Below, in pieces: positions 15,205-27,749 of a DNA stretch of 64,000 nucleotides; positions within the stretch are counted from its first letter, which is position 1, and every line of letters begins with the position of its first letter. The stretch comes from Sphingomonas sp. Ag1. Its GTDB lineage: Bacteria; Pseudomonadota; Alphaproteobacteria; Sphingomonadales; Sphingomonadaceae. A model generated the notes under the pieces. It was not told where the DNA came from, did not search any database, and saw nothing but the letters and a program-made list of their open reading frames with translations. The position numbers were made by a program, and so were the translations under genes. Location of the stretch: assembly GCF_000980895.1 (NCBI RefSeq), contig NZ_LAZX01000086.1, positions 53,719-117,718 of the forward strand, read 5' to 3'.

Positions 15205-15498
15205 CCGGGTTGAATCACGCCGAGGCAGAGCTTTGTGCGGACAACCGCCCGTCTGAGCCCGTGCACCATTGACGTGAAGGGTTAGCGACTCCAGCGGACG
15301 CGCGAAAACAATGCGCCCGTCACGGACTCATATAGCAGCGTTGCAACAATATTACCAGCGTCGATCGGGCAGCATGGCTGGCATTTCGCCGCCATCCCAC
15401 GATCGACGAGGAACGGGCCGCGGCGATATCCGGGATTTCACCTAGGCTGTCGCTCACGGCCGCGGCCGCCGTCAGGCGACCAGATCGGCCATCGGGGA
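15205..15498. other. intergenic region between fdxA and carD
   Basis: About 290 bases without a gene. It holds 8-base arms GTCGATCG (15360-15367) and CGATCGAC (15400-15407) separated by 32 bases, perhaps the fdxA 3' structure, and a local AT-rich patch at 15335-15356 (TATAG, AATATTA) that may hold the carD promoter. I cannot assign -35/-10 boxes with confidence. Confidence 0.4.
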
Positions 15499-15840
15499 TC
15501 AGTCGCCCGCGCCAGGCTCGGGCGAGAAATACTTGTCGTACTTGCCCTCGGCACCCTTGAACTCGTCGGCATCCGGCGGCGTCTGGTCTTCCTTGCGCGT
15601 GACATTGGGCCATTGCGCGGAGAAGGTCGCGTTCAGCTCGAGCCATTGCTCAAGCCCGCTCTCGGTATCGGGCAGGATCGCTTCCGCCGGGCATTCCGGC
15701 TCGCACACGCCGCAATCGATGCATTCGCTCGGATTGATGACGAGCATGTTCTCGCCCTCATAGAAGCAATCGACCGGACACACCTCCACGCAATCCATGT
15801 ACTTGCAACGGATGCATGCGTCGGTGACGACATAGGTCAT
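15499..15840 (-). CDS. fdxA: 7Fe ferredoxin FdxA
   Basis: A 113-residue seven-iron ferredoxin for electron transfer. C9, C17 and C50 fit the 3Fe-4S cluster and C21, C40, C43 and C46 the 4Fe-4S cluster, with extra Cys at 12 and 25. The long C-terminal tail (about 50 residues after the clusters) is typical of FdxA of alphaproteobacteria. It belongs to the minus-strand series helicase, S4 protein, fdxA, carD; the electron partner is not evident. Confidence 0.95.
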   Translation of the reverse strand: MTYVVTDACIRCKYMDCVEVCPVDCFYEGENMLVINPSECIDCGVCEPECPAEAILPDTESGLEQWLELNATFSAQWPNVTRKEDQTPPDADEFKGAEGKYDKYFSPEPGAGD

Positions 15841-15906
15841 GGCCGGTTCAACTCCTCCATCGATCAGCAGATCGGGCGCCGCTGCTATGCGCGCTGTCGG
15901 CCAGCG

Positions 15907-16194
15907 TCAATCGTCGTCGCACTTGGGCGGTGCGTTCTCGATCTTTACACCCAGCTCGCGGTAACAGGCCTGCGCCTCTGCTGCTGGCCCGCGACGTAAG
16001 GGCAAAGCCTCGATCTGCAAGACGCGAACGCTGCCTGCCTTCACGAATGTCAGCACATTGCCGACCCGCACCGGGGCATGCGCCCGGTCGATGACGCGGC
16101 CGTCGATGCGCAGCCGCCCCTGCGCCGCCATGTCCTGCGCGATCTCCCGCGTCTTCGCCAGGCGGACGAACCACAGATAACGGTCCAGCCGCAT
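15907..16194 (-). CDS. RNA-binding S4 domain protein (Hsp15-like)
   Basis: A 95-residue protein consisting of an S4 RNA-binding domain: MRLDRYLWFVRLAKTREIAQ followed by GRLRIDGRVIDRAHAPVRVGN. The Hsp15 relative in E. coli rescues stalled 50S subunits carrying nascent chains. The ATG is chosen over an in-frame TTG ten codons earlier because GGCGAGG precedes it and the S4 fold begins there. It follows the helicase gene by 22 bases and is probably co-transcribed. Confidence 0.88.
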   Translation of the reverse strand: MRLDRYLWFVRLAKTREIAQDMAAQGRLRIDGRVIDRAHAPVRVGNVLTFVKAGSVRVLQIEALPLRRGPAAEAQACYRELGVKIENAPPKCDDD

Positions 16195-16216
16195 CGTGGC
16201 CTCGCCACCCGGCGGG

Positions 16217-18721
16217 TTAGCCAAGGTTCAGGTCCGACAGCACGGCAAATGCATTGTCGCTGCGCGGGCGAACCGCGCGGGCCGGCGGTCGGCCACGCCA
16301 TGTCCAGCGCCCCTCGGACAGTGCACGAAAGCCCAATTCGGTCAGCAGCCGCGCGATGGTTGCGGGCTCCAACCCCATCGACGTGGCGAGCGCCGGGTCG
16401 GGCGTGAACGCGCCCCTCCCCTTGCGCCCTTCATGCGCCGACCTCGCGATCCGCTCGACCAGGTCGATGCGCACCGCCTGCTTTCCCAATGGGCGGAAAC
16501 CGGTCGACAGAACCGCGCCGGGCGCGCCCCGCATCAGCACGGTCGCCCCGCCCGGCGGGGTGCCCGTCAGCGGCTGCCCCGCGGCGTGAAGCAGCGCGGC
16601 GCGCCAGGGAAGCGCGCGCGGCTTCATCATTCGCGGGTCGAACAGGTCCAGCGCGCCGATCGTCACGCCCGCCTTGCGCAGCCGCTGCCGCTCATCCGGG
16701 GTAAGCGCCTCCACCGCCGGGCGGATCGGCAGGCGCTGGGTGATGCCGGCGCCGGTCTCGATCGCCCGCGCCACGCTGCGCAGCGCGCCTGTCGCGGCCG
16801 CATCACCCGCCATTTCGGCCAGGCGCGCGATCACCGGCAGATGCGCGGCAATCGCATCCTCCACCCATCGCTGGACGCGGGCCGACGCCGCCTTGCGCAG
16901 CGGCGCGGCAAGGCAGTTCAGCGCCTCGTCCAGCACGATCGCCGGGCGGGCGAGCGATCGCCCGCGCGCCAGCCGCGCGACCTCATGCCCCTGCCAGCTG
17001 ATCGTGCCCTTGGGGCCCAACGCAAAGGCGTCGTCCGGAGCACCGATCAGCGCCGCCCCACGCGCATCGCGCTCCTTGGAAAGCTGCTTCTCCGCCGTCG
17101 ACAGCAACAACCTCTTGTCCGCCGCCCGCGCCTCGGGCGCGACGACGAAGCGGAAACCGTCGAGGCGGCCGATCGAATGGGTGTCGATCGTCACCTCGCC
17201 CTCGGCCCCGATTTCGATCGGCAACGCGCCGGCACCTGCGCCGATCTGCTTCAGCAGCACGCTGGTCCGCTTGTCGACGAAGCGCTGCGTCAGGCTGGCA
17301 TGCAGCGCGTCCGACAGCCGCTCCTCCACGGCGCTCGTCCGCGCCGCCCAATGGTCAGGGTCGGCCAGCCAGCCCTTGCGCTGCGCGATATAGGCCCAGG
17401 TGCGGATCGCGGAGACGCGCCCGGCGATCGTCTCGACGTCACCATCGACCCGGTCGAGCCGCGCAACCTCATCGGCAAACCATTGGTGCGGCAGATAGCC
17501 GGTCGACAGGTGATCGAAGATCCGCGTCACGAAACGGGCATGCGGCTCGACACCCAGCTTCTGGAAATCCGGGATGCCACACACCGCCCACAGCCGCTCC
17601 ACCTGCCCGCGCGCCTGCGCCCGGATTTTGGGGTCGGCCGAAAGTCTCCGCAGAACGGCCAGGTCGACCGCCTCCGGGGCCGCACGCAGCCGCTCGTGAT
17701 CCGGCGGCTCCGACAGCGAGGCCAGCAAATCGTCCACGCTGCGAAGGTCGGGGCGACCGTTGCGCCAGTACAGCCAGTCGAGCGCGGGGAAGCGATGCTC
17801 CTCGATCGCCAGCACTTCCTCGGGCAGGAACGCGTCCGGCCCCTCCTCGGTCACCGCGCCAAAGGTGCCGTCCCGCTGGTGCCGCCCGGCGCGCCCCGCG
17901 ATCTGCGCCATCTCCGCCACCGTCAGCCGCCGCCGCCGCTTTCCGTCGAACTTGTGCAGCCCGGCGAAGGCGACATGCGCGACATCCATGTTCAGCCCCA
18001 TGCCGATGGCGTCGGTCGCAACCAGGTAATCGACCTCGCCGGCCTGGAACATCGCCACCTGCGCGTTGCGGGTGCGCGGGGACAGCGCCCCCATCACCAC
18101 TGCCGCCCCGCCACGCAGCCGCCGCAGCATTTCCGCGACGGCATAGACTTCCTCGGCGCTGAACGCGACGATCGCGGAGCGGCGCGGCAGCCGGCTGATC
18201 TTCTTCGCGCCAGCATAGGAAAGGTCGGAAAAGCGCGGCCGCTCGACGATTTCGGCGCGCGGAATCAGCGACCGGACCACCGGCTTCAGCGCCGCCGATC
18301 CCAGGATCATCGTCTCCTCGCGTCCGCGGGCATGAAGCAGCCGGTCGGTGAACACATGCCCGCGCTCCGCGTCCGCCCCCAGCTGCGCCTCGTCCACCGC
18401 CACAAACGCGACGTCGCGGTCGACCGGCATGCTCTCGGCCGTGCACAGGAACCAGCGCGCGTCCTTGGGGACGATCCGCTCCTCCCCGGTGATCAGCGCG
18501 ACGCGCTCCGGCCCCTTCATCGCGACGACGCGGTCATACACCTCGCTCGCCAGCAACCGCAGCGGGAAACCGATCATGCCGCTGGAATGCGCCACCATCC
18601 GCTCGACCGCGAGGTGTGTCTTGCCGGTGTTCGTCGGCCCGAGAACCGCTGTGACGCGGAGGTTGTCGTGGGAGGACATGGTCCCGGCAACATCGGGCGC
18701 AAGCACCTCTGAATCAACCAT
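16217..18721 (-). CDS. SUV3-like DEAD/DEAH-box RNA helicase
   Basis: An 834-residue superfamily 2 helicase resembling mitochondrial SUV3, the RNA helicase partner of degradosome exonucleases. Walker A GPTNTGKT (28-35), motif II VDEAQ, motif VI QIAGRAGRH and the SUV3 C-terminal domain region are seen. An additional C-terminal extension rich in basic and aromatic residues (WTWRGRPPARAVRPR) ends the protein. It heads the S4/fdxA/carD group. Likely role: RNA turnover or ribosome maturation. Confidence 0.9.
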   Translation of the reverse strand: MVDSEVLAPDVAGTMSSHDNLRVTAVLGPTNTGKTHLAVERMVAHSSGMIGFPLRLLASEVYDRVVAMKGPERVALITGEERIVPKDARWFLCTAESMPVDRDVAFVAVDEAQLGADAERGHVFTDRLLHARGREETMILGSAALKPVVRSLIPRAEIVERPRFSDLSYAGAKKISRLPRRSAIVAFSAEEVYAVAEMLRRLRGGAAVVMGALSPRTRNAQVAMFQAGEVDYLVATDAIGMGLNMDVAHVAFAGLHKFDGKRRRRLTVAEMAQIAGRAGRHQRDGTFGAVTEEGPDAFLPEEVLAIEEHRFPALDWLYWRNGRPDLRSVDDLLASLSEPPDHERLRAAPEAVDLAVLRRLSADPKIRAQARGQVERLWAVCGIPDFQKLGVEPHARFVTRIFDHLSTGYLPHQWFADEVARLDRVDGDVETIAGRVSAIRTWAYIAQRKGWLADPDHWAARTSAVEERLSDALHASLTQRFVDKRTSVLLKQIGAGAGALPIEIGAEGEVTIDTHSIGRLDGFRFVVAPEARAADKRLLLSTAEKQLSKERDARGAALIGAPDDAFALGPKGTISWQGHEVARLARGRSLARPAIVLDEALNCLAAPLRKAASARVQRWVEDAIAAHLPVIARLAEMAGDAAATGALRSVARAIETGAGITQRLPIRPAVEALTPDERQRLRKAGVTIGALDLFDPRMMKPRALPWRAALLHAAGQPLTGTPPGGATVLMRGAPGAVLSTGFRPLGKQAVRIDLVERIARSAHEGRKGRGAFTPDPALATSMGLEPATIARLLTELGFRALSEGRWTWRGRPPARAVRPRSDNAFAVLSDLNLG

Positions 18722-18871
18722 TCCGTTTCGTCGCGTTCAGGGAACGGGCCGGCGCAGCAGCGACTCGCCTGATCCCGGGTTAATTTGACTTTAGGACCTT
18801 GCCCCCACAACGCCTTGGCCTGCGCCGGGGGTGGTCGGCGACATCATGTGCTTGGGGGCGCCTTTCTCCTC

Positions 18872-20347
18872 GTGTTCTTGCGTGAGCAGCCTGGACTGGA
18901 ATTGGCCGGCGCCGCAGGCGCCCGTCGCTTCGGACGTGCGACCGCGCCCGTGCGCACGATCCCCTGGCCGGACCGCATTCGTCACACGCTGCATCAGACC
19001 GACTGGGCACCTGACCTTGGCGCGCGCATCGGCAGCCGGGAATGGTGGCGCGGGCTGGCCACCTGCGGCAGCCTCATCGCCGCCGCGCTGCTGTCGGCGC
19101 CGGGCATCCGCCCCGTGCCGGGCACCATCACCAGCCAGATGATCGGCGCGGAGCGCGAAGAGGCACGCACGCTGTCGATCGCCCCGCTCGGCCTCGGCGC
19201 CTCCAGCGGGCGACGCATGGCCGCCAACGATCTCGTTCGCCCCCTGTCGGAAACGCCCGAGCGTCCAACGATCGAGCTATCGGCGTCGATCAGCAACGGC
19301 GACAGCTTCGGCGCGGCGTTGCAGCGCGCCGGGGTCGGCCGCGCCGATGCCGCCCGCGCCGCAGCACTGGTCGCCAGCGAGGTCGGGCTGAAGGATCTGA
19401 AGCCCGGCACCGTTCTGGACCTGACGCTCGGCCGCCGCCACGACCGCCGCACCGCGCGCCCACTGGAAAAGCTCGCCTTCCGCGCCCGCTTCGATCTCAA
19501 CCTCGAGCTGCATCGCCAGGCAGAGGGGCTGACGCTGGAGCGGCATCCGATCGCGATCGACAACACGCCGCTGCGCATCAAGGGCCAGGTCGGCTCCAGC
19601 CTCTACCGCTCGGCGCGCGCCGCCGGCGCCCCGGCCAAGCTGGTCGAGGCATATATCAAGGCGATCGCCGCGCGCACCTCGGTCGGCGCGATTCCCGCCA
19701 GCGCCACGTTCGACATCATTGCCGATCACGCCCGCGCGGCGACGGGCGAGGTCCAGGTCGGCCAGCTGCAATATGCCGGCCTCGATCAGGGGCGAAAGAA
19801 GCTTCAGCTCGTCCGCTGGGAAGATGGCGACGGCAATGGCGGGCAATTCTGGGACGCCAGCGGCCAGGTGAAGCGTCAGGGCTTCATGGGCATGCCGGTC
19901 TCCGGCCGGATCTCCTCCACTTTCGGGATGCGGCGCCACCCGCTGCTGGGCTTCCTGCGGATGCACAAGGGCCTTGACCTTGCCGCCCCGCACGGCACGC
20001 CGATCTATGCCCCCGTCGCAGGCCGCGTGGTCATGGCGGCGCGCAATCGCGGCTACGGCAATTTCATCAAGCTGGATCACTCCAGCGGCATCTCGAGCGG
20101 CTATGGCCACCTCAGCCGCTTTGCCGTGCGCGCAGGCCAGCAAGTGTCGCGCGGCCAGATCATCGGCTATGTCGGGTCGACCGGCATGTCGACCGGCCCG
20201 CACCTTCATTGGGAAGTGTGGAAGAACGGCAAGAACGTCAATCCGCGTTCCATTTCACTCTCCAGCGTCGCCACGCTGTCGGGTGAAAAGCTGCGCGCCT
20301 TCAAGAAGAAGACCGCACAACTCCTGTCGGCACCCATCGTAAACTAA
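18872..20347 (+). CDS. M23 family metallopeptidase (LytM-type)
   Basis: About 491 residues with one membrane segment (GLATCGSLIAAALLSAPG), a long N-terminal region, and a C-terminal LytM/M23 domain with zinc motifs MHKGLDLA and HLHWEVW. It is a peptidoglycan endopeptidase or an activator of amidases, anchored in the inner membrane facing the periplasm. The start is uncertain: I chose the GTG reading VFLREQPG; another in-frame GTG lies at 18848. Divergent from the helicase gene. Confidence 0.85.
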   Translation: MFLREQPGLELAGAAGARRFGRATAPVRTIPWPDRIRHTLHQTDWAPDLGARIGSREWWRGLATCGSLIAAALLSAPGIRPVPGTITSQMIGAEREEARTLSIAPLGLGASSGRRMAANDLVRPLSETPERPTIELSASISNGDSFGAALQRAGVGRADAARAAALVASEVGLKDLKPGTVLDLTLGRRHDRRTARPLEKLAFRARFDLNLELHRQAEGLTLERHPIAIDNTPLRIKGQVGSSLYRSARAAGAPAKLVEAYIKAIAARTSVGAIPASATFDIIADHARAATGEVQVGQLQYAGLDQGRKKLQLVRWEDGDGNGGQFWDASGQVKRQGFMGMPVSGRISSTFGMRRHPLLGFLRMHKGLDLAAPHGTPIYAPVAGRVVMAARNRGYGNFIKLDHSSGISSGYGHLSRFAVRAGQQVSRGQIIGYVGSTGMSTGPHLHWEVWKNGKNVNPRSISLSSVATLSGEKLRAFKKKTAQLLSAPIVN

Positions 20348-20420
20348 TTGATTATCGCTGACCTGCACTGCCGCCCGCCGCCTTTCACTTGACCGAAAAG
20401 CGGCCTAACGCGCGATCATC

Positions 20421-21827
20421 ATGGAGATCGCCGCCAATCCTCCGCTGACCGAGACTCGCCCCGCCAGCGATCGTGCGGAAATGTCGGCGCTGGTCCGGCT
20501 TGCCGGGCCGCTGGTCGGCGCGAACCTTCTGCAGATGGCGGTCAGCGCGGTCGACGTGATCTTCGTCGCACGTCTCGGCACCCTTGATCTCGCCGCCGCC
20601 ACCCTCGGCGTCTTTCTCTTCAACCTGTGCATGTACGCGCTGATCGGCCTGACCAGCGCCGCCGCGCCCCTGATCGCGGCCGAACTCGGCCGTCGCCGCC
20701 ACGCGGTGCGTGAGGTGCGGCGCAGCGTCCGCATGGCGTTCTGGGTCGGTGCCGCCGGCTGCGTGCCCGTCATCATCCTCCTCGCCCATGGTGAAACAGT
20801 GCTGCTGCTGTTCGGCCAGGATCCAGAGGTGTCGCGTCGCGCCGGCAGCTTCCTCGACATCATCCTGCTGGCCATTCCCGCGGGCGTCGCCGCTGGCGTG
20901 ATGCGCACCGCTGCCGCCGCGCTCGGCCGGCCCGGCTGGGCCTTTGTGGTCACCGGACTGGCGCTTGGCGTCAGCATCCTGGCCAATTGGATGCTGCTGT
21001 TCGGCAACCTCGGCGCGCCGGCGCTTGGCCTCGAAGGATCTGCCTGGGCCAGCGTCATCAGCCTTGTCGCGATGGCGCTGGCCTATGTCGCCATCCTTTT
21101 CTTCGACCCGCGGCTGCGGCGCTATCGCCTGTTCGGTCGCTGGTGGGTCACCGAATGGTCGCGCTTCCGCGAGATCGTCCGCCTTGGCGTACCGATCATG
21201 CTGACCTGGACCTTTGAAGGCGCGCTGTTCGGCGGGGCGGCGATCCTGATGGGCCTGATCGGCGTCGATTCCGTCGCGGCCCATGCGGTCGCGCTGAACA
21301 TCGCCGCGATCGCGTTCCAGGTACCGTTCGGCATCGCGCAGGCCGCGACCATTCGCGTCGGCATGGCCTATGGCGCGGCAGACGCCGCATGGATCGCGCG
21401 TGCCGGCCGCGTCGCGCTCATTCTTGGCATCGGCTTCATGGGCCTTACCGCGGCGGCAATCTGGCTCACCCCCCGGCTGTTCGTCAGCGCCTATATCGAC
21501 GTCGACGCGCCGCAGAACGCGGCGGTGGTCGCGCTGGCGGTGAAGTTCCTGGCGGTGGCCGCCATGTTCCAGCTGGTCGACGGCGCGCAGGCCGTGGCCG
21601 CCGGCGTGCTGCGCGGGCTGCAGGATACGCGCGTGCCGATGATCATCGCGCTGTTCGGCTATTGGGTGATCGGCTTCGGCACCTCAGGGCTGCTGGGCTT
21701 CTACTTCGGCCTGGCGGGCGTCGGCGTGTGGCTCGGCCTGGCCGTCGGGTTGCTCGTCGTTTCGATCCTCCTGATGTGGCGCTGGCACGCCCGCGCACGC
21801 CTTGGCCTGCTGCCACGCACGGTCTGA
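20421..21827 (+). CDS. MATE family efflux transporter
   Basis: A 468-residue inner-membrane protein with twelve predicted helices in two halves. The N-half LAGPLVGANLLQMAVSAVDVIFVARLG and the C-half LGVPIMLTWTFEGALFGGAAILMG are the typical MATE repeats. Exports cationic drugs or metabolites using Na+ or H+. It is 73 bases after the M23 gene on the same strand and followed by groES, which has its own control region. Confidence 0.93.
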   Translation: MEIAANPPLTETRPASDRAEMSALVRLAGPLVGANLLQMAVSAVDVIFVARLGTLDLAAATLGVFLFNLCMYALIGLTSAAAPLIAAELGRRRHAVREVRRSVRMAFWVGAAGCVPVIILLAHGETVLLLFGQDPEVSRRAGSFLDIILLAIPAGVAAGVMRTAAAALGRPGWAFVVTGLALGVSILANWMLLFGNLGAPALGLEGSAWASVISLVAMALAYVAILFFDPRLRRYRLFGRWWVTEWSRFREIVRLGVPIMLTWTFEGALFGGAAILMGLIGVDSVAAHAVALNIAAIAFQVPFGIAQAATIRVGMAYGAADAAWIARAGRVALILGIGFMGLTAAAIWLTPRLFVSAYIDVDAPQNAAVVALAVKFLAVAAMFQLVDGAQAVAAGVLRGLQDTRVPMIIALFGYWVIGFGTSGLLGFYFGLAGVGVWLGLAVGLLVVSILLMWRWHARARLGLLPRTV

Positions 21828-21859
21828 CGGATAGTTCCAAAAAATTGTGATCGGCCCCG

Positions 21860-21888
21860 TTGACGGTGCCTGGGCTCGTCCACATATC
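21860..21888 (+). promoter_or_regulatory. probable groESL promoter
   Basis: TTGACG (21860-21865) is a good -35 box; about 17 bases later an ACATAT/CATATC element can serve as -10. It lies just before the CIRCE repeat, as expected for HrcA-repressed groESL promoters. Confidence 0.5.
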
Positions 21889-21895
21889 CCCCCGG

Positions 21896-21922
21896 CTGGC
21901 ACTCGCATCAGGGGAGTGCCAA
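21896..21922 (+). promoter_or_regulatory. CIRCE element (HrcA operator)
   Basis: CTGGCACTC (21896-21904), a 9-base spacer, and GAGTGCCAA (21914-21922) match the CIRCE consensus TTAGCACTC-N9-GAGTGCTAA, with G/C in place of A/T at one symmetric position and a further C at the outer edge. It lies 37 bases before groES, so HrcA repression of groESL is predicted. hrcA is not in the window. Confidence 0.92.
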
Positions 21923-21959
21923 CGAACTGTCATACTCCGCTCAAAGAGAGGGAATCCGC

Positions 21960-22247
21960 ATGAACTTCCGTCCGCTGCACGACCGCGTGCTCGTGCGCCG
22001 CGTCGAGGCCGAGGAAAAGACCGCTGGCGGCATCATCATTCCGGACACCGCCAAGGAAAAGCCGCAGGAGGGCGAAGTCGTCGCCGCCGGTGCTGGCGCC
22101 AAGGCCGAGGATGGCAAGGTTACACCGCTCGACGTCAAGGCCGGTGATCGCGTCCTGTTCGGCAAGTGGTCGGGCACCGAGGTCCGCGTCAACGGCGAAG
22201 ACCTGCTGATCATGAAGGAATCGGACATCCTCGGCATCATCGCCTGA
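21960..22247 (+). CDS. groES: co-chaperonin GroES
   Basis: A 95-residue Hsp10 that caps the GroEL barrel. [21 protein letters not shown], the mobile loop [17 protein letters not shown] and the end KESDILGII are diagnostic. It starts the groES-groEL operon under a CIRCE element, with AGAGAGGG upstream as ribosome binding site. Confidence 0.98.
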   Translation: MNFRPLHDRVLVRRVEAEEKTAGGIIIPDTAKEKPQEGEVVAAGAGAKAEDGKVTPLDVKAGDRVLFGKWSGTEVRVNGEDLLIMKESDILGIIA

Positions 22248-22291
22248 GCGATCGTTCGTACCTGCACTTCTCTCAACATTCGTTCATTTGA

Positions 22292-23941
<1,650 letters not shown>

Positions 23942-24020
23942 TTTCGGACCGGGGCGGCACCCGCCGCCCCGGGCACGACATCGGATCCGCAGCGGCCCCG
24001 CCGCTGCCACCCGACCAAAA

Positions 24021-24060
24021 AGAAAGGGCCGGAGCGCACCAGCGTCCCGGCCCTTTTCTT
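24021..24060. terminator. bidirectional terminator between groEL and the EamA gene
   Basis: AAAGGGCCGG (24023-24032) pairs with CCGGCCCTTT (24047-24056) around a 14-base loop; a TTTTCTT run follows on the plus strand, and an A-rich tract before the stem gives a T-run on the minus strand. It serves groEL and the convergent EamA gene. Confidence 0.88.
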
Positions 24061-24088
24061 ATCCGCACCCCTGCGAGCGGCAGGTTCC

Positions 24089-24976
24089 TCAGGCCTGCTC
24101 CCGCTCCGCCAGCAACTGCGTCGCCTTCTTCGATCGCAGCGCCACCACCAGCACCCCCGCCAGCGCGAGCATCGCCCCGGCGATCATCCGCATGTCCAGC
24201 TTGTCCCCGGTCAGCGCGACTCCGAAGGCAATGGTGAACAGCGGCGTCATCAGCGTCAGCGGCGCCAGCAAATTGGCTTCATAACGGCGGATCAGCCCGT
24301 AATAGCTGGTGTGTCCCAGCACCGACACGACCAACGCGGCAAACAGCACCGCGCCGACGAACGGCCAGCCGACCGCAACGGCGCTCGTCCATTGCCCCTC
24401 CTCGAACACGGCTGACGCCACCGCCAGCGGCAGGAAGGAAACCAGCCCCACCCACGCCTGGAAGCGCAGCGGCGCCACGTCCTCCACCTGCTTCATCAGC
24501 ACCGCGCCCAGCGATCCGGTGAACGCCGCGCCGACGACGAACCACAGCCCGGCGGAGAGATCGATCCCATCGGGATTCCACACCACCAGCAGCACGCCCG
24601 CCAGCGTCAGCGCGATGCCCAGCCCGCGGCGCCAGTGGATTCGCTCACCCAGCATCACGATCGACAGCAATGTCGTGAACGGCACGCCGATCTGGATCAC
24701 CACCGCTGCGGCACTTGGCGACGCGGTCTGCAGCCCGATGAACAGCAAAGCGAAGTTGCCCGCCCCCATCAGGATCCCGATCACCACGATCCGCCAGCGC
24801 GGCCGCGGCATCGGCAGCAGCCATGGCAGGGTCGCCGCGATCACCACCAGGAAACGGATTGCCGCAAAGAACAAGGGCGGCACCGCCCAATTCCCGACCA
24901 CGATCTTGCTCAATACATTGCTGTATCCCCAGACCAGACAGATGAGGACGAGGAGCAGGAAGTCGCGGATCTTCAT
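24089..24976 (-). CDS. EamA family transporter
   Basis: A 295-residue inner-membrane protein with ten hydrophobic helices and two EamA repeats (LICLVWGYSNVLSK... and LWFVVGAAFTGSLGAV...). Substrate unknown; amino acid or metabolite export is common in the family. It ends convergently with groEL and shares its terminator. Divergent from the ABC-F gene, 138 bases apart. It is not closely similar to the other DMT transporter in this window. Confidence 0.9.
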   Translation of the reverse strand: MKIRDFLLLVLICLVWGYSNVLSKIVVGNWAVPPLFFAAIRFLVVIAATLPWLLPMPRPRWRIVVIGILMGAGNFALLFIGLQTASPSAAAVVIQIGVPFTTLLSIVMLGERIHWRRGLGIALTLAGVLLVVWNPDGIDLSAGLWFVVGAAFTGSLGAVLMKQVEDVAPLRFQAWVGLVSFLPLAVASAVFEEGQWTSAVAVGWPFVGAVLFAALVVSVLGHTSYYGLIRRYEANLLAPLTLMTPLFTIAFGVALTGDKLDMRMIAGAMLALAGVLVVALRSKKATQLLAEREQA

Positions 24977-25114
24977 GTCGCCCCCGTGGCAGAGGCACCC
25001 GGCGGATGCCAGAGAGCCAAGCTTTTGCGTGCGATACCTCCAGCCATCATAACTATGCCCTCGCGGCCATTGCGCGCTTGGCGCATCGCCCCGGGCCCCC
25101 TATCTGCCGCCCTC

Positions 25115-26895
<1,781 letters not shown>

Positions 26896-26899
<4 letters not shown>

Positions 26900-27702
26900 A
26901 CCGACTTCCCCGCGCGCCCGGCAAGGTCGACCACATATTGCCAGGCGACGCGGCCCGACCGGCTGCCGCGTTTCGTCGCCCACAAAAGCGCATCCTGCGG
27001 CTCGAACGGCAGGTCGTAGCGCTCGGCATAGCCACGCACGATCTCGAGATAGAGCGGCTGGTCGACCACGTGGAAACCAAGGCTCAGGCCGAATCGATCG
27101 GCCAGCGCCAGGTGATCGTCCACAGCATCACGCGGGTTGATGGCGCTTTCCTGTTCGTGAATGTCGCGCGGGATCAGGTGGCGCCGGTTTGACGTGACGA
27201 CCAGCCGCGCATTTGCCGGCCGCGCCTCCGCCCCGCCCTCCAGCAACGATCGCAACGTGCGCGCATCCGCCGCGGCATCGAAGCCCAGATCGTCGAGGAA
27301 AAGGACGAAGGCACGCGGCACCTCAGCGATCGCGTCGAACAGCTGCGGCAAGCTGTCGAGGTGGTCGGCCGCCACCTCGACGATCGCCAGCGCCCCGCCG
27401 GCGCCTTGCACCGCGCCAACCACCGATTTCACCAGTGCCGACTTGCCCGTGCCCCGCGCGCCCCACAGCAGCACGTCCTGCGCCGCATGGCCGGCCGCCA
27501 GTCGTTCCAGGTTCGTCAGCAGCGCATCCTTCTGCGCCTCCACCCCGTGCAGCAGGTCGAGCGACAGTGGAGCAAAGGCCCTTGCCGCCACCAGCACGTT
27601 CTGACGCCACACATAGGCAGGATGCGCCAGCGGATCGGCACCGGCCGGCGGCGCGGGCGCCAACCGCTCCAGCGCAGCGGCAATGCGGGCAAGGTCGTCC
27701 AT
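26896..27702 (-). CDS. DUF815 family AAA-type ATPase
   Basis: A 268-residue ATPase of the DUF815 family: Walker A GARGTGKS near residue 83, Walker B VLFLDDLGF near 137, sensor region VVTSNRRHLIPRD, and the closing WQYVVDLAGR. These proteins look like loader-type AAA ATPases but their function is unknown. It is the last gene of the sugar transferase/regulator/TPR group, 47 bases after the TPR gene. Start at MDDLARIAAAL. Confidence 0.88.
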
Positions 27703-27749
27703 CTGCCCGCTGCTACGATCGCCGCGTTGGCGGCGCAATGCCGCGTCGC

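Noticed and set aside
16196..18712. 838-codon plus-strand open frame opposite the SUV3-like helicase
   Set aside because: Arg/Gln/His-rich composition typical of an antisense GC-rich frame, while the helicase on the other strand has all motifs.
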